A stretch of 64,000 nucleotides of DNA from Streptomyces sp. AM 4-1-1 (GCF_029167625.1 NZ_CP119145.1:1674001-1738000), one strand, 5' to 3'; shown: positions 1 to 10,976, counted from the first letter of the stretch. Notes: generated from the sequence alone by a model not told the origin. A program made the numbers and translations.

Positions 1-811
1 CACGGACTTCGTCGTCGTGCGCATCCCCGGCAGCCGGGGCCGCTCGGCCGGCGGCGACGCCCGCACGCTCGGTGTGGTCGGCCGCCTCGGCGGCATCGGC
101 GCCCGGCCCGAGGTGACCGGCCTGGTCTCCGACGCGGACGGCGCCGCCGCCGCGCTGGCCGCCGCGGCCAAGCTCCTCGACATGCGCCGCCGCGGCGACG
201 CGCTGCCCGGTGATGTGGTCGTCGCCACGCACATCTGCCCGAACGCGCCGACCGAGCCGCACGACCCGGTGCCGTTCATGGGCTCGCCCGTGGACATCGC
301 CACCATGAACCGGCACGAGGTGACCGACGAGATGGAGGCCGTCCTCTCCATCGACACCACCAAGGGCAACCGGATCATCAACCACAAGGGGCTGGCCCTC
401 TCCCCCACCGTCAAGGAGGGATGGGTGCTGCGGGTCAGCGAGCAGCTCGGCGAGCTGCTGGCCGTGGTGACCGGTGAGCCGTTGGTCACGTACCCCGTGA
501 CCACGCAGGACATCACCCCGTACGGTAACGGTGTACATCACATCAATTCGATCCTTCAGCCCGCCACCGCGACCACCTCTCCGGTCGTCGGCCTGGCGGT
601 CACCTCGGCCGCCGCGGTACCGGGCTGCCAGACCGGCGCGAGCCACGAGACGGACATCGCGTCCGCGGCGCGCTACGCCGTGGAGGTCGCCAAGGCCTTC
701 GGCGGCGGCCACCTGGACTTCCACGACACGGGGGAGTTCGACAACCTCGTCAACCGCTACGGGTCGCTGGCACACCTGCAGACCTTCGGCCGTACACCCC
801 AGGAGTCCTGA
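1..811 (+). CDS. DUF1177 family protein (5' end outside the window)
   Basis: The frame is open from base 2 to the TGA at 809-811, giving 269 visible residues, so the start lies upstream. The run VVATHICPNAPTEPH, the stretch HEVTDEMEAVLSIDTTKGNR and the Gly/Ala-rich C-terminal half match the DUF1177 family, whose biochemical function is unknown to me. Its stop overlaps by one base the ATG of an NCS1 permease, which in turn overlaps an M20 hydrolase gene, so the three are almost certainly one operon. That context suggests a role in uptake and hydrolysis of a small nitrogenous compound; this is inference. The family call is fairly sure and the function is unknown. Confidence 0.8.
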   Translation, partial: TDFVVVRIPGSRGRSAGGDARTLGVVGRLGGIGARPEVTGLVSDADGAAAALAAAAKLLDMRRRGDALPGDVVVATHICPNAPTEPHDPVPFMGSPVDIATMNRHEVTDEMEAVLSIDTTKGNRIINHKGLALSPTVKEGWVLRVSEQLGELLAVVTGEPLVTYPVTTQDITPYGNGVHHINSILQPATATTSPVVGLAVTSAAAVPGCQTGASHETDIASAARYAVEVAKAFGGGHLDFHDTGEFDNLVNRYGSLAHLQTFGRTPQES

Positions 812-2204
812 TGGCAGCCGCCCCGCGGCCCGCGGCCGAGGCCGGGGTCTCCGAGACCACCAAGAGCATCGGCAGCGACGACTACTCGCTCTCCCGCGTC
901 CCGCGTGAGAAGCGGTTCGGCTTCTGGAGCATGCTGCTCCAGTGGCTGGCCCAGTCCGGGTCGATCTCGCAGTTCACCCTCGGCGCCACCATCGGTGTCG
1001 GCATGACCTTCCAGAACGCCTTCCTCGCCTTCACGCTCGGCGCGGTGACCCTGGAGATCGTGATCTTCGCGATCGGGCTGGCCGGAATGCGCGAGGGTCT
1101 GGCGACCCCGATGCTGACCCGCTGGGTGGGCTTCGGCAGAAACGGTTCCGCGCTGGTCAGCTTCGTCATCGCGGTCAGTCTCGTCGGCTGGTTCGGCGTG
1201 CAGAACACGATCTTCGGCAACAGCGTGTCCGCGCTGGTCGGCGGCCCGTCCTGGATGTGGTGCGTCATCGCGGGCATCGCCATCACCGCGCTGGTGATCT
1301 TCGGGTTCCGCTACATGGCGGTCTTCGCGAAGATCGTCACCCCGCTCTTCTTCGCCATGGTCGCCTGGTCCATCATCAGCACGCTGAAGGACCACTCCCT
1401 GACGGACCTGATCCACTCGCCCGCGCCCGGTCCGACGATCCCGCTGGCCGTCGCCGCCACCGCCATCGCGGGCGGCTTCATGACCGGCGCGATCGTGGCC
1501 CCGGAGATGACCCGCTACAACCGCAAGGGCTCGCACGTCTTCATCCAGAGCGCCTCCTCGATGATCCTCTCCGAGTACATCGTCGGTCTGACCGGTGTGC
1601 TCCTGGGCCATCTGGTGAAGAGCAACGAGGTCTCGCACATCGTGCTCTCCACCTCCGGCGCCTTCGGCGTCATCGTGGTCCTGATGTCCACCGCCAAGAT
1701 CAACGACTGGAACCTGTACGGCTCCTCGCTGGGCGTCGTGAACTTCTTCCAGGTCGTGTTCGGCAAGCGGCTGCACCGCGGCGCGGTCACCATCGGCCTC
1801 GGCATCGCGGGCACCCTGCTCTCCGCGGTCGGCATCATGACCCACTTCACCGAGTTCCTGACCCTGCTGGGCGTCGCCATCCCGCCCATCGGCGGCATCA
1901 TCGTCGCCGAGTACTGGGTGGTGCGGCGGATGCGGGCCCCGCTGGACGAGACCCGTGAGGCCGAGGTCCTGCCGAGGTCCTCGCCGACCTGGGTGCCGAT
2001 GTCCCTGGTCATCTGGGCCGTCGCGTTCTGCGTCGGCAAGTTCTACGACGGCGGCATCCCGGCACTGAACTCGCTGGGCACGGCCTTCCTGCTGTACGTG
2101 GTGTTCGGCCTGCTGGGCTGGATCAAGCCGTACGGCACCTCCACCCTGGCCGACGAGGACAGCGCCGTCCCCGCCGACCACGCGACGACCCCCGTGGGAG
2201 CGGC

Positions 2205-2208
<4 letters not shown>
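811..2208 (+). CDS. NCS1-type purine/cytosine permease family transporter
   Basis: This 465-residue protein is a polytopic membrane protein of about 12 helices. The N-terminal YSLSRVPREKRFGFWSMLLQW followed by the helix containing GATIGVGMTFQNAF fits the NCS1 nucleobase:cation symporter family (CodB-like). Family members import cytosine, hydantoins, allantoin or thiamine precursors; the substrate here cannot be read from sequence. The ATG at 811 has an AGGAG box at 801-805 and overlaps the DUF1177 stop (TGATG). The 3' end overlaps the next gene by ATGA, indicating translational coupling. The DUF1177 and M20 neighbours suggest it feeds a substrate to the hydrolase; that is inference. Confidence 0.85.
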
Positions 2209-4359
<2,151 letters not shown>

Positions 4360-4428
4360 ACGCCTCCCCCACCACAGGGAGTGGGGCTCCCCGTCCCGGG
4401 GAAGGCCGTAGGGCCCGGTTAGCATCGC

Positions 4429-5415
4429 GTGGTGCCGTACGACGTCAGCGTTCCCCCCGTTCCGCGCGCCGCCGCGCGCCGCAGGCCCGCTCTCGCCGCC
4501 GCCGGGCTGGTGGCGGCCGTCTGTCTGACCGCCTCCGGGTGCGGGGGTGACTCCGGGCAGGCCCGTCCCCATCCCGGCGGCGGCGCCGCGTCCCCGTCCT
4601 CGGAGCCGTCGGCCGGTCCGTCGGCCTCCGCGCCGGGCGGGTCGGCCGCGGCGTCCGCCGCCCCCTCGTCCGGCCCGGCCGGCACCCCGTCCCCGCCGAG
4701 GTCTTCCCCGGCCGCCGAACGCCCGTTGCCCGACGGGCCGTTGTCGGGGCGGACGGTCGTCGTCGACCCGGGTCACAATCCGCGCAACTACCAGCACTCC
4801 CGTGAGATCAACCGCCAGGTGGACATCGGCACCACGCACAAGGAGTGCGACACCACGGGCACGTCCACCGACTCCGGTTACTCGGAGGCCCGGTTCACCC
4901 TCGATGTGTCGCACCGGCTGCGGACGCTCCTGGAGGCACGGGGCGCGCGGGTCGTCCTCACCCACGACGACGACCGCCCGTACGGTCCGTGTGTCGACGA
5001 ACGGGCCCGGATCGGCAACGACGCGAAGGCGGACGCCGTGGTGTCGATCCACGCGGACGGTTCCGCGGTCGGCAACCGCGGTTTCCATGTGATCCTGCCC
5101 GCCGAGGTGCGCGGCGGAGCGGCGGACACCTCGAAGATCGTCGACCGGTCGCGTGATCTCGGGACCCGGATGGCGGGCCTCTTCGTCCGGGCGACCGGGA
5201 GCGCGCCCTCCAACTATGTGGGCGGCCGCAGCGGGTTGGACACCCGCAAGGACCTGGGCGGACTGAATCTGTCGACCGTGCCCAAGGTGTTCATCGAATG
5301 CGGCAACATGCGTGACCCGGCGGACGCGGCCCTGCTGACCGACGCCGGCTGGCGACAGAAGGCGGCCCAGGGCATCGCGGACGGCATCGGTTCCTACCTC
5401 AGGGCTGTCCCGTAA
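4429..5415 (+). CDS. N-acetylmuramoyl-L-alanine amidase (Amidase_3), lipoprotein-like
   Basis: This 328-residue secreted zinc amidase cleaves the MurNAc-L-Ala bond of peptidoglycan. An N-terminal hydrophobic stretch ends in LTASGC at about residue 38, a plausible lipobox, followed by a 60-residue Gly/Ser/Pro linker. The Amidase_3 domain follows with zinc and catalytic residues in DPGH (about 113-116), Glu about 153 in YSEARF, His in SIHADGS about 208, and Glu in FIECGNM about 290. The start is GTG 4429 (or 4432). The last codons and the TAA stop lie inside the 162-bp element that begins at 5401, so the C-terminus RAVP is supplied by the inserted repeat. Confidence 0.87.
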   Translation: MVPYDVSVPPVPRAAARRRPALAAAGLVAAVCLTASGCGGDSGQARPHPGGGAASPSSEPSAGPSASAPGGSAAASAAPSSGPAGTPSPPRSSPAAERPLPDGPLSGRTVVVDPGHNPRNYQHSREINRQVDIGTTHKECDTTGTSTDSGYSEARFTLDVSHRLRTLLEARGARVVLTHDDDRPYGPCVDERARIGNDAKADAVVSIHADGSAVGNRGFHVILPAEVRGGAADTSKIVDRSRDLGTRMAGLFVRATGSAPSNYVGGRSGLDTRKDLGGLNLSTVPKVFIECGNMRDPADAALLTDAGWRQKAAQGIADGIGSYLRAVP

Positions 5416-5562
5416 TCCCTGGTGGGCGTGCGACGACAGCTACGGCACCTCACGGCGTTGTCGGAACGTCCACATACATCCAGTATGCGGACGCTCCTCC
5501 GCCTTGCGACGCACCGCATCTGACGCCGCACGCTGATCCACCACGGATTACGGGACAGCCCT
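5401..5562. repeat. 162-bp dispersed palindromic element, copy 1
   Basis: The element has near-perfect terminal inverted repeats starting AGGGCTGTCCCGTAATCC (25 positions, one mismatch) and a central imperfect hairpin around CATACATCCAGTATG. The same architecture and the same 162-bp length recur at 10635 and, inverted, at 25345. It overlaps the 3' end of the amidase gene and provides its stop codon. I see no convincing target-site duplication. It could be a MITE-like non-autonomous transposon or a mobile transcription terminator. Confidence 0.85.
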
Positions 5563-5948
5563 TCGGCGGGTGACGTCCCCGGGAGTGATTTCCCCGCCAC
5601 GACGGGGAGTTATGCGGTGGTATCCGAAGGGATGACCGCCCGTCCTGCGGACGGGTCCCCCACCCGGCCGGGCAACCGATAGATTCATCCGTACCATGGG
5701 GAGCCGCCCCCTTGTGCTGTGACCGGCAATGCCTGCCCGGAAGGAGCGTCGTCCGGTGCGTACGACCGCAGGGCGGCCGAAGGACCTGGTGGCCTGACCG
5801 CCTGATCCTCCGGCCGACGGCGTGAGTGTGCGTGCCGGGTGGCGCGACGGGGCAGGGTTCGCGGGGAGCTGCACCGGCTTCGCGCCGCGCCCGCCGTACA
5901 GCGGAGCGACGGACCGTCCCGACGAGACGAACGACTAAGGACCTTCAC
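5563..5948. other. Gap with two candidate mini-ORFs
   Basis: No ordinary gene is visible. A possible -10 hexamer TAGATT at about 5680 is followed by an 8-codon ORF (ATG 5696 to TGA 5722). Further on a 13-codon ORF (GTG 5756 to TGA 5797) is preceded by AAGGAG with 9-base spacing. Both could be upstream leader ORFs for the membrane protein at 5949 or chance. A GC-rich hairpin (GACCCGTCC-type arms) lies near 5640. Confidence 0.3.
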
Positions 5949-6764
5949 GTGGATATCCGCTCCCTCACTCGAGGCGATGGCGTGGTGATCGGAGCAGCGG
6001 TGGTGCTGTTCATCGCCTCTTTCCTCGATTACTTCTCCTTCGAGGGCCTCGGCGACGCGCCGAACGCCTGGGACTCGTTGGGCAACGCGATCGGCGTCTT
6101 CATGGTCGGAGTGATCGGTGCGGCACTGATCATCCTGACCCGTTCGCAGTCCCAGCCCCGCAAGGTGCTCGGCCTGGACCTGGGCGTCGTCGGTGTGGCC
6201 GCCACGGTGTTCACGGCGTGGGCCCTCTTCTGGACGATCATCGACCTCGGCCAGGTCGACGCCGGGGCCGGGCTCATCCTCGGGCTGATCGCCGCGCTGG
6301 TGCTGGCCGCGGGCGCGGTCGCCACCCCGCTGGTCCCGGCGCTGAAGGCGCCGCTGCTGGGCGCCCCGCGCCCGCCGGCCGTGCAGTCGGCCTACGGTCA
6401 GCCGCAGCCCGGTCAGGGTTACGGCTACCCGGGCGCGCAGCAGCAGCCGTACGGTGCGCAGCCGGGTCAGCCCCAGCCGTACGGTGCGCACCCGCAGCAG
6501 GCCGCCCGGCCCGAGCCGCAGCAGGCGCAGACGCCCGCCCCGCAGGACTCCTCGGCGCAGTCGGCGGACTTCGCGCCGTTCTGGTTCGCGGTGCCGGTGA
6601 CTCGTCCGCTGTACGGGGAGGACGGTTCGGCGGCCCCGATCGCGGAGCTGGCTCCCGGTACGTGGTACCTCGCGGTGGAGCAGCGCGGTCCCGCCCTGGT
6701 CGCCCAGACGCAGGACGGCCGTCGTGGCGTGCTCCAGGACACCACGGGCATCCAGCGCGGCTGA
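5949..6764 (+). CDS. DUF5336-like four-helix membrane protein with Gln/Pro/Tyr-rich tail
   Basis: I choose GTG 5949, preceded by AAGGA at 5937-5941, rather than the far upstream in-frame ATG; this gives 271 residues. There are four predicted membrane helices in residues about 12-140, then a low-complexity cytoplasmic or periplasmic segment with YGAQPGQ and PYGAHPQQ repeats. It ends in a small globular C-terminal domain (FAPFWFAVPVTRPLYGEDGS). The family resembles DUF5336 proteins of actinobacteria; the function is unknown. It is monocistronic, closed by the hairpin at 6787-6825. Confidence 0.7.
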   Translation: MDIRSLTRGDGVVIGAAVVLFIASFLDYFSFEGLGDAPNAWDSLGNAIGVFMVGVIGAALIILTRSQSQPRKVLGLDLGVVGVAATVFTAWALFWTIIDLGQVDAGAGLILGLIAALVLAAGAVATPLVPALKAPLLGAPRPPAVQSAYGQPQPGQGYGYPGAQQQPYGAQPGQPQPYGAHPQQAARPEPQQAQTPAPQDSSAQSADFAPFWFAVPVTRPLYGEDGSAAPIAELAPGTWYLAVEQRGPALVAQTQDGRRGVLQDTTGIQRG

Positions 6765-6786
6765 CCCGGTCCTCGTACGCGCACAG

Positions 6787-6825
6787 GACGACGTCCCCCG
6801 CCCCTTCCGGGCGGGGGACGTCGTC
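6787..6825. terminator. Long perfect hairpin terminator
   Basis: The arms 6787-6803 and 6809-6825 form a perfect 17-bp stem (GACGACGTCCCCCGCCC) with a 5-base loop, placed 23 bp after the DUF5336-like gene. Confidence 0.8.
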
Positions 6826-6898
6826 GTCCGTCCGGACCGGGCGCCAACCGGGGGCGTGATCGGGGTTTCACCCGGCGGGACGGGGCAACGTGGAACCC

Positions 6899-7192
6899 AT
6901 GTCTCCAGCAACCGGCAATGGAAGCAGTACCGCAGCGCGCGTCATCGCTGCCGTGGCCGATGTCATGGCCTTCATCCTCGTCCTGTGGATCGCGATGTAC
7001 CTGCTCGACGCGAACCGGGACAACAGTCTGGTGGACTTCGTCAGGGGCGCCGCCCGTTGGCTGGCCGGCTGGTCGTACGACCTGTTCACCTTCGACAAGG
7101 CGTGGGAGCGGGTCGTCGCCGGGTACGGGCTCGCCGCCGTGGTCTACCTCTTCATCGGGCACGCGGTGGCGGGCCGTGTCCGCCGGTACTGA
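6899..7192 (+). CDS. Small membrane protein of unknown function
   Basis: This is a 97-residue protein from ATG 6899; GTG 6890 is an in-frame alternative with a closer GGGG box. There are two hydrophobic segments (about residues 14-34 and 74-90), with basic residues at the C-terminus (GRVRRY). The segment between them, NSLVDFVRGAARWLAGWSYDLF, is amphipathic. It is conserved-looking (good codon bias) but I do not recognise a named family. It converges on the barrel-protein gene. Confidence 0.6.
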   Translation: MSPATGNGSSTAARVIAAVADVMAFILVLWIAMYLLDANRDNSLVDFVRGAARWLAGWSYDLFTFDKAWERVVAGYGLAAVVYLFIGHAVAGRVRRY

Positions 7193-7200
7193 CACCGCTC

Positions 7201-7217
7201 CCGGCGAACGTCGCCGG
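7201..7217. terminator. Short palindromic hairpin between convergent genes
   Basis: CCGGCGA-ACG-TCGCCGG (7-bp arms) lies between the stop at 7192 and the opposing stop at 7232. It could act in both directions. Confidence 0.4.
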
Positions 7218-7231
7218 CCACGGGACAGTCC

Positions 7232-8329
7232 TCAGTCCGTACCGCCGGACCGTGTCCCGTCGCAGCAGTCGGGTTCCAGGCCCGTCGGCAGCCGTTCACC
7301 GCTGAAGACCGCGGTGGTCGCCTCGTCCCCGCCGAGCGCGGCCACCGCGAGCAGCAGCGAGCCGACGGTCCAGGTGGTCTGCTCCTGCGGCCAGAAGTCG
7401 CGGTCGCCCTCGAAGACGTACCCCGTCCAGTACATGCCGCTGTCGGCGCGCAGGTGCTGGACGGACTGAAGGATCTCAAGGGCCCGGTCGGACTCCCCCA
7501 TCATCCAGAGCGCCAGGGCGAGTTCGCAGCTCTCGCCGCCGGTCACCCAGGGGTTGGGCAGCACACAGCGCACGCCCAGGCCGGGGACCACGAACCGGTC
7601 CCAGCCCTCGTCGATCCTTCGCTGGGCGGCGGCCCCGGTGACGGCTCCGCCGAGGACCGGGTAGTACCAGTCCATCGAGTAGCGGCTCTTGTCCAGGAAG
7701 CGTTCCGGGTGGTGGCGGATCGCGTGGGCGAGCGCGCCGGTCGCCAACTCCCAGTCGGGCTGCGGTTCCTCGCGCCGTTCGGCGATGGCCAGGGCGCAGC
7801 GCAGCGCCTGGTGGATGGAGGAGCAGCCGGTCAGCAGGGCGTCCTCGACGGGGGTGCCGTCGGCCTCGCGCTTCCAGCCGATCTGGCCGCCGGGCAGCTG
7901 GAGCCGCAGGACGAACTCGACGGCCGCGTAGACGGTCGGCCACAGCCGGTCGACGAAGGCGTCGTCCCCGGTGGCGAGGTAGTGGTGCCAGACGCCGACC
8001 GCGACATAGGCGCAGAAGTTGGTCTCACGACCGCGGTCGACGGGCCGGTCCGGGTCGCCGTCGTGGTAGGCGGCGTACCAGGAGCCGTCGTCGTTCTGGT
8101 GCCGGGCCAGCCATTCGTACGCGCGGGCGGCGGCGGCGTGTTCGCCCGCCGCGTCCAGCGCCATGGCCGCCTCGATGTGGTCCCACGGGTCGAGGTGGTG
8201 GCCCCGGAACCACGGCAGGGCCCCGTCCTCGCACTGCCCGGCGAGCAGCGCGGTGACGGTCTCGGTGGCCTGCCCGGCGGTCAGGACTCCGGGCAGCACG
8301 AGGTGTTCGGTCCGCTCGGGAGTGGTCAC
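7232..8329 (-). CDS. (alpha/alpha)6-barrel protein, prenyltransferase/glucoamylase-like
   Basis: The GTG start at 8329 overlaps the methyltransferase stop (GTGA); GAAGGCCGAGG upstream is a weak ribosome site. The 365-residue product has repeated helical hairpins with W/D-rich turns such as GALPWFRGHHLDPWDHIEAAMAL, ARHQNDDGSWYAAYHDGD, WYYPVLGGAVTG and EQTTWTVGSLLLAV. These resemble proteins annotated as prenyltransferase/squalene-oxidase repeat or six-hairpin glycosidases. No diagnostic DxDD or catalytic acid pair is clear. It is the last gene of a GT4-methyltransferase-barrel operon, so a role in building or trimming a sugar- or polyprenyl-linked metabolite is plausible. Confidence 0.7.
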   Translation of the reverse strand: MTTPERTEHLVLPGVLTAGQATETVTALLAGQCEDGALPWFRGHHLDPWDHIEAAMALDAAGEHAAAARAYEWLARHQNDDGSWYAAYHDGDPDRPVDRGRETNFCAYVAVGVWHHYLATGDDAFVDRLWPTVYAAVEFVLRLQLPGGQIGWKREADGTPVEDALLTGCSSIHQALRCALAIAERREEPQPDWELATGALAHAIRHHPERFLDKSRYSMDWYYPVLGGAVTGAAAQRRIDEGWDRFVVPGLGVRCVLPNPWVTGGESCELALALWMMGESDRALEILQSVQHLRADSGMYWTGYVFEGDRDFWPQEQTTWTVGSLLLAVAALGGDEATTAVFSGERLPTGLEPDCCDGTRSGGTD

Positions 8330-9087
8330 GCCTCGGCCTTCGTAGGGTGCTGCTCGGGGAAGCCGGCCCTGGACGGGTGCGGCTTGGTCGCGTACGCCAC
8401 GAAACTCTTGCCCACGACCGGGTTGAGCAACTGCTCGGCGACGCGGGTGGCCATGGGCTTCTTCATGATGTCCCATACCAGCAGTTTGTGGTAGGCGCGG
8501 ACCGGCAGCGCCTTGTCGTTGTCGACGCCGAACGCGCATTTGAGCCACCAGTAGGGGGAGTGCAGCGCGTGGGCGTGGTGGGTGCCGTACGGCTTGAGGC
8601 CGGCGGCGCGGATCTTCCCGAGGAGTTCGTCCGCCCGGTAGATGCGGATGTGGCCGCCCTCGACCTCGTGGTACGCGTCGGAGAGCGACCAGCAGACCTT
8701 CTCGGGTCCGTAGCGCGGCACGGTGACCGCGATCCGGCCGCCCGGCCTGAGGACGCGGACCATTTCGGCGAGCACCCCCTTGTCGTCGGGGATGTGCTCC
8801 ATGACCTCGGAGATGATCACGACGTCGAAGGTCTCGTCGGGGAACGGCAGGTTGAGCGCGTCGCCCTCCATCGCGGTGGCGGTGGCGCCCTCGGGTGCCT
8901 CACCGGCCTCGCGCATCGCGGCGAACCACCGCGCGACCTCGCGGATCTCCTCGGCGTTCCGGTCCAGCGCCACCACCTGGGCGCCGCGCCGGTAGCACTC
9001 GAAGGCGTGACGGCCCGCGCCGCAGCCCAGGTCGAGCACGCGGTCGCCCGCGGCGAGCGGGAAGCGGGTGAAATCCACGGTCAGCAC
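8326..9087 (-). CDS. class I SAM-dependent methyltransferase (Methyltransf_11 type)
   Basis: I start at GTG 9087 (253 residues). Motif I is VLDLGCGAGRHAFE, followed by the acidic QVVALDRNAEE, the post-I EGDALNLPFPDETFDVVI and EVMEHIPDDKGVLAEMVRVL, which together are the Methyltransf_11 signature. The C-terminal part (EGGHIRIYRADELLGKI; SPYWWLKCAFG) resembles UbiE/glycolipid-type enzymes. It lies downstream of the GT4 gene after a 142-bp repetitive spacer and is coupled to the barrel gene by GTGA. The substrate is unknown; the operon suggests methylation of a glycosylated lipid or pigment. Confidence 0.82.
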   Translation of the reverse strand: MLTVDFTRFPLAAGDRVLDLGCGAGRHAFECYRRGAQVVALDRNAEEIREVARWFAAMREAGEAPEGATATAMEGDALNLPFPDETFDVVIISEVMEHIPDDKGVLAEMVRVLRPGGRIAVTVPRYGPEKVCWSLSDAYHEVEGGHIRIYRADELLGKIRAAGLKPYGTHHAHALHSPYWWLKCAFGVDNDKALPVRAYHKLLVWDIMKKPMATRVAEQLLNPVVGKSFVAYATKPHPSRAGFPEQHPTKAEA

Positions 9088-9229
9088 GAGTGCCTGCTTT
9101 CGCAGTCGGAACGGTCGGAACGGCGGAGACGGCCGAGGAGGCGGCGGTGCTCGGAGCGGTCGAGAAAGTCGAGGGGGTCGGGGCGGTCGGAGGGGGCGGA
9201 GGAGCGGGGAGGGGCGGGAGCGGGCCGGG

Positions 9230-10561
9230 TCACCGACGGCTCCTGGCGGCGGGCCGGGCGGAGTGGGCCTCGATGGCCGCCCGGTAGTGCTCCGCCGTGT
9301 CGATCGCGGCCTGCTTCCAGGTGAACCGGGCCAGCACCCGCTCGCGCCCGGCGGTGCCCAGTCCCGCCCGCAGTTCCGGGTCCTCCAGCAGCCGGGCGAG
9401 CGCGGCGGCCAGCGCTCCCGCGTCGCCGGGCGGCACGGCCAGGCAGGTCTCGCCGTCCGGGCCCGCGACCTCGGGGATGGCTCCCCCGGTCGTGGCGACC
9501 AGCGGGGTGCCGGTGGCCATGGCCTCGGCCGCGGGCAGTGAGAAGCCCTCGTACAGCGAGGGGACGCAGGCGATCTGCGCGCCGCGCACCAGGTCGACGA
9601 GTTCGGCGTCGGTGACGCCCTTGACGAATTCGACGGCTCCCCGCAGCCCGTACCGCTCGATGGCCCGCGCGACCGGCCCGTCCTCGGCGCGTCGGCCGAC
9701 GACGACGAGGTGCGCGTCAGGGTGCTCGGTACGGAGCTTGGCCAGCGCCTCGACGAGATGGACGAGGCCCTTGAGCGGGACGTCCGCGCTGGAGGTGGTG
9801 ACGATCCGTCCGGGAACCTCCGCGACGGCCGGGTCGGGCGCCCACAGATCGGTGTCCGCGCCGATGTGCACCACATGGACCCGGTCCGGCCGCACGCCCA
9901 GGTGCTCGGTGATCTCCTGCTTGGAGGAGCCGGAGACGGTGAGCACGGACGGCAGTCTGCGGGCGACGCGCCCCTGCATCCGGGTGAAGGCGTACCAACG
10001 GCGTACGGAGGCGCGGCGGCGCCGGTTCGGCGCGGCGGCCAGGTCCAACTCCCGGTCCACGGTGATGGGGTGGTGGATCGTCGTGACGAGCGGGGCGCCC
10101 AGGTCGCCCAACAGGCCGTAACCGAGTGTCTGGTTGTCGTGGATGACGTCGAACTCGCCCCGGCGTGCGGCCAGATGGCGTCTGGCACGGAGGCTGAAGG
10201 TCAGCGGTTCGGGGAAGCCGCCGGTCCACATGGTGGCGACCTCGGCCGCGTCGATCCAGTCCCGGTACTCGCCGAACCCCGGTGTGCGGAACGGGTCGGG
10301 CTGGCGGTAGAGGTCGAGGCTGGGCAGCTCGGTGAGCGGGACGCCCTCGTCGAGCACGGGGTACGGCTGGGCGCCGATGACCTCGACGCTGTGGCCGAGG
10401 CGGGCCAGTTCGCGGCCGAGATGGCGGACGTAGACGCCCTGGCCGCCACAGAAGGGGTTGCCCTTGTAGGTGAGGAGTGCGATGCGCAGCGGCCGTTCGC
10501 CGGCGGGGGCCGACGCGTCGCGGCCCGCGTGAGGGCCCGTTTCTATGGCCTCAGCGGTCAC
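9230..10561 (-). CDS. GT4 family glycosyltransferase
   Basis: The GTG start at 10561 follows GAAGGGGGCCGA with good spacing; the ATG six codons upstream is less likely. The 443-residue protein is a GT-B fold retaining transferase. The N-terminal domain has KGNPFCGGQGVYVRHLGREL (nucleotide-sugar/acceptor loop) and the C-terminal donor domain has GRIVTTSSADVPLKG and the E-x7-E motif in SLYEGFSLPAAEAMATGTPL. It is the first gene of the leftward operon. A KstR-type operator lies 55 bp upstream, so transcription may be repressed by the divergent TetR protein. Confidence 0.88.
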   Translation of the reverse strand: MTAEAIETGPHAGRDASAPAGERPLRIALLTYKGNPFCGGQGVYVRHLGRELARLGHSVEVIGAQPYPVLDEGVPLTELPSLDLYRQPDPFRTPGFGEYRDWIDAAEVATMWTGGFPEPLTFSLRARRHLAARRGEFDVIHDNQTLGYGLLGDLGAPLVTTIHHPITVDRELDLAAAPNRRRRASVRRWYAFTRMQGRVARRLPSVLTVSGSSKQEITEHLGVRPDRVHVVHIGADTDLWAPDPAVAEVPGRIVTTSSADVPLKGLVHLVEALAKLRTEHPDAHLVVVGRRAEDGPVARAIERYGLRGAVEFVKGVTDAELVDLVRGAQIACVPSLYEGFSLPAAEAMATGTPLVATTGGAIPEVAGPDGETCLAVPPGDAGALAAALARLLEDPELRAGLGTAGRERVLARFTWKQAAIDTAEHYRAAIEAHSARPAARSRR

Positions 10562-10615
10562 ACTCGGCCCCCTTCTCACTGCGTGTCCGCCGGAGCGTAA
10601 CCGCTCGCGCTAATC

Positions 10616-10629
10616 TAGAACAAGTTACA
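10616..10629. promoter_or_regulatory. Putative KstR-type operator
   Basis: TAGAACAAGTTACA fits the mycobacterial/rhodococcal KstR consensus TnnAACnnGTTnnA exactly, and the symmetry extends one base on each side. It lies 55 bp upstream of the glycosyltransferase start and about 350 bp upstream of the KstR-like regulator gene, from which the 162-bp element now separates it. Confidence 0.6.
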
Positions 10630-10634
10630 GACTT

Positions 10635-10796
10635 AGGGCTGTCCCGCTACTCCCCGGCGGGCGCGCGACGGCAGCTACGGCACCTCGCGGCGTTGTCGGA
10701 ACGTCCCCGTACATCCAGTATGTGGACGCCCCTCCGCCTCGCGACGCGCCGCGTCCGACGCCGCGCGCCACTCCACCGGGAGTACCGGACAGCCCT
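10635..10796. repeat. 162-bp dispersed palindromic element, copy 2
   Basis: This has the same length, ends (AGGGCTGTCC... and ...GGACAGCCCT) and central GTACATCCAGTATG hairpin as copy 1. It begins six bases after the KstR-type operator and lies in the divergent region between the glycosyltransferase and the TetR gene. Confidence 0.85.
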
Positions 10797-10976
10797 TCGC
10801 CCGCTCGATGAGCTTCGAATCTACCGGCAGGTAGCGTCGCGGTGTCGGTGCGGTCAGGTGATTCGCGCCACGGCCGGGACCCCTGGCATGCTGTGCGCCC
10901 CCTGGAGCACTCCGCCTCCCTCCGGTCGCGGACGGAAGCTCCCTCCGGTCGCGACAGAAGCCATGGACGGGGTCAC

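Noticed and set aside
757..2181. Long minus-strand open frame opposite the NCS1 permease (and similar long antisense frames at 3436-5088, 5685-6911, 15265-17232, 22412-25345)
   Set aside because: High-GC third positions keep complementary frames open. The products are Arg/Gly/His/Asp-rich with no domains, and the opposite strand has clear genes with family motifs.
9088..9229. Extension of the methyltransferase frame upstream into the 142-bp spacer
   Set aside because: The frame continues open but encodes Arg/Pro/Ser-only repeats; the GTG at 9087 fits the start of the conserved domain.
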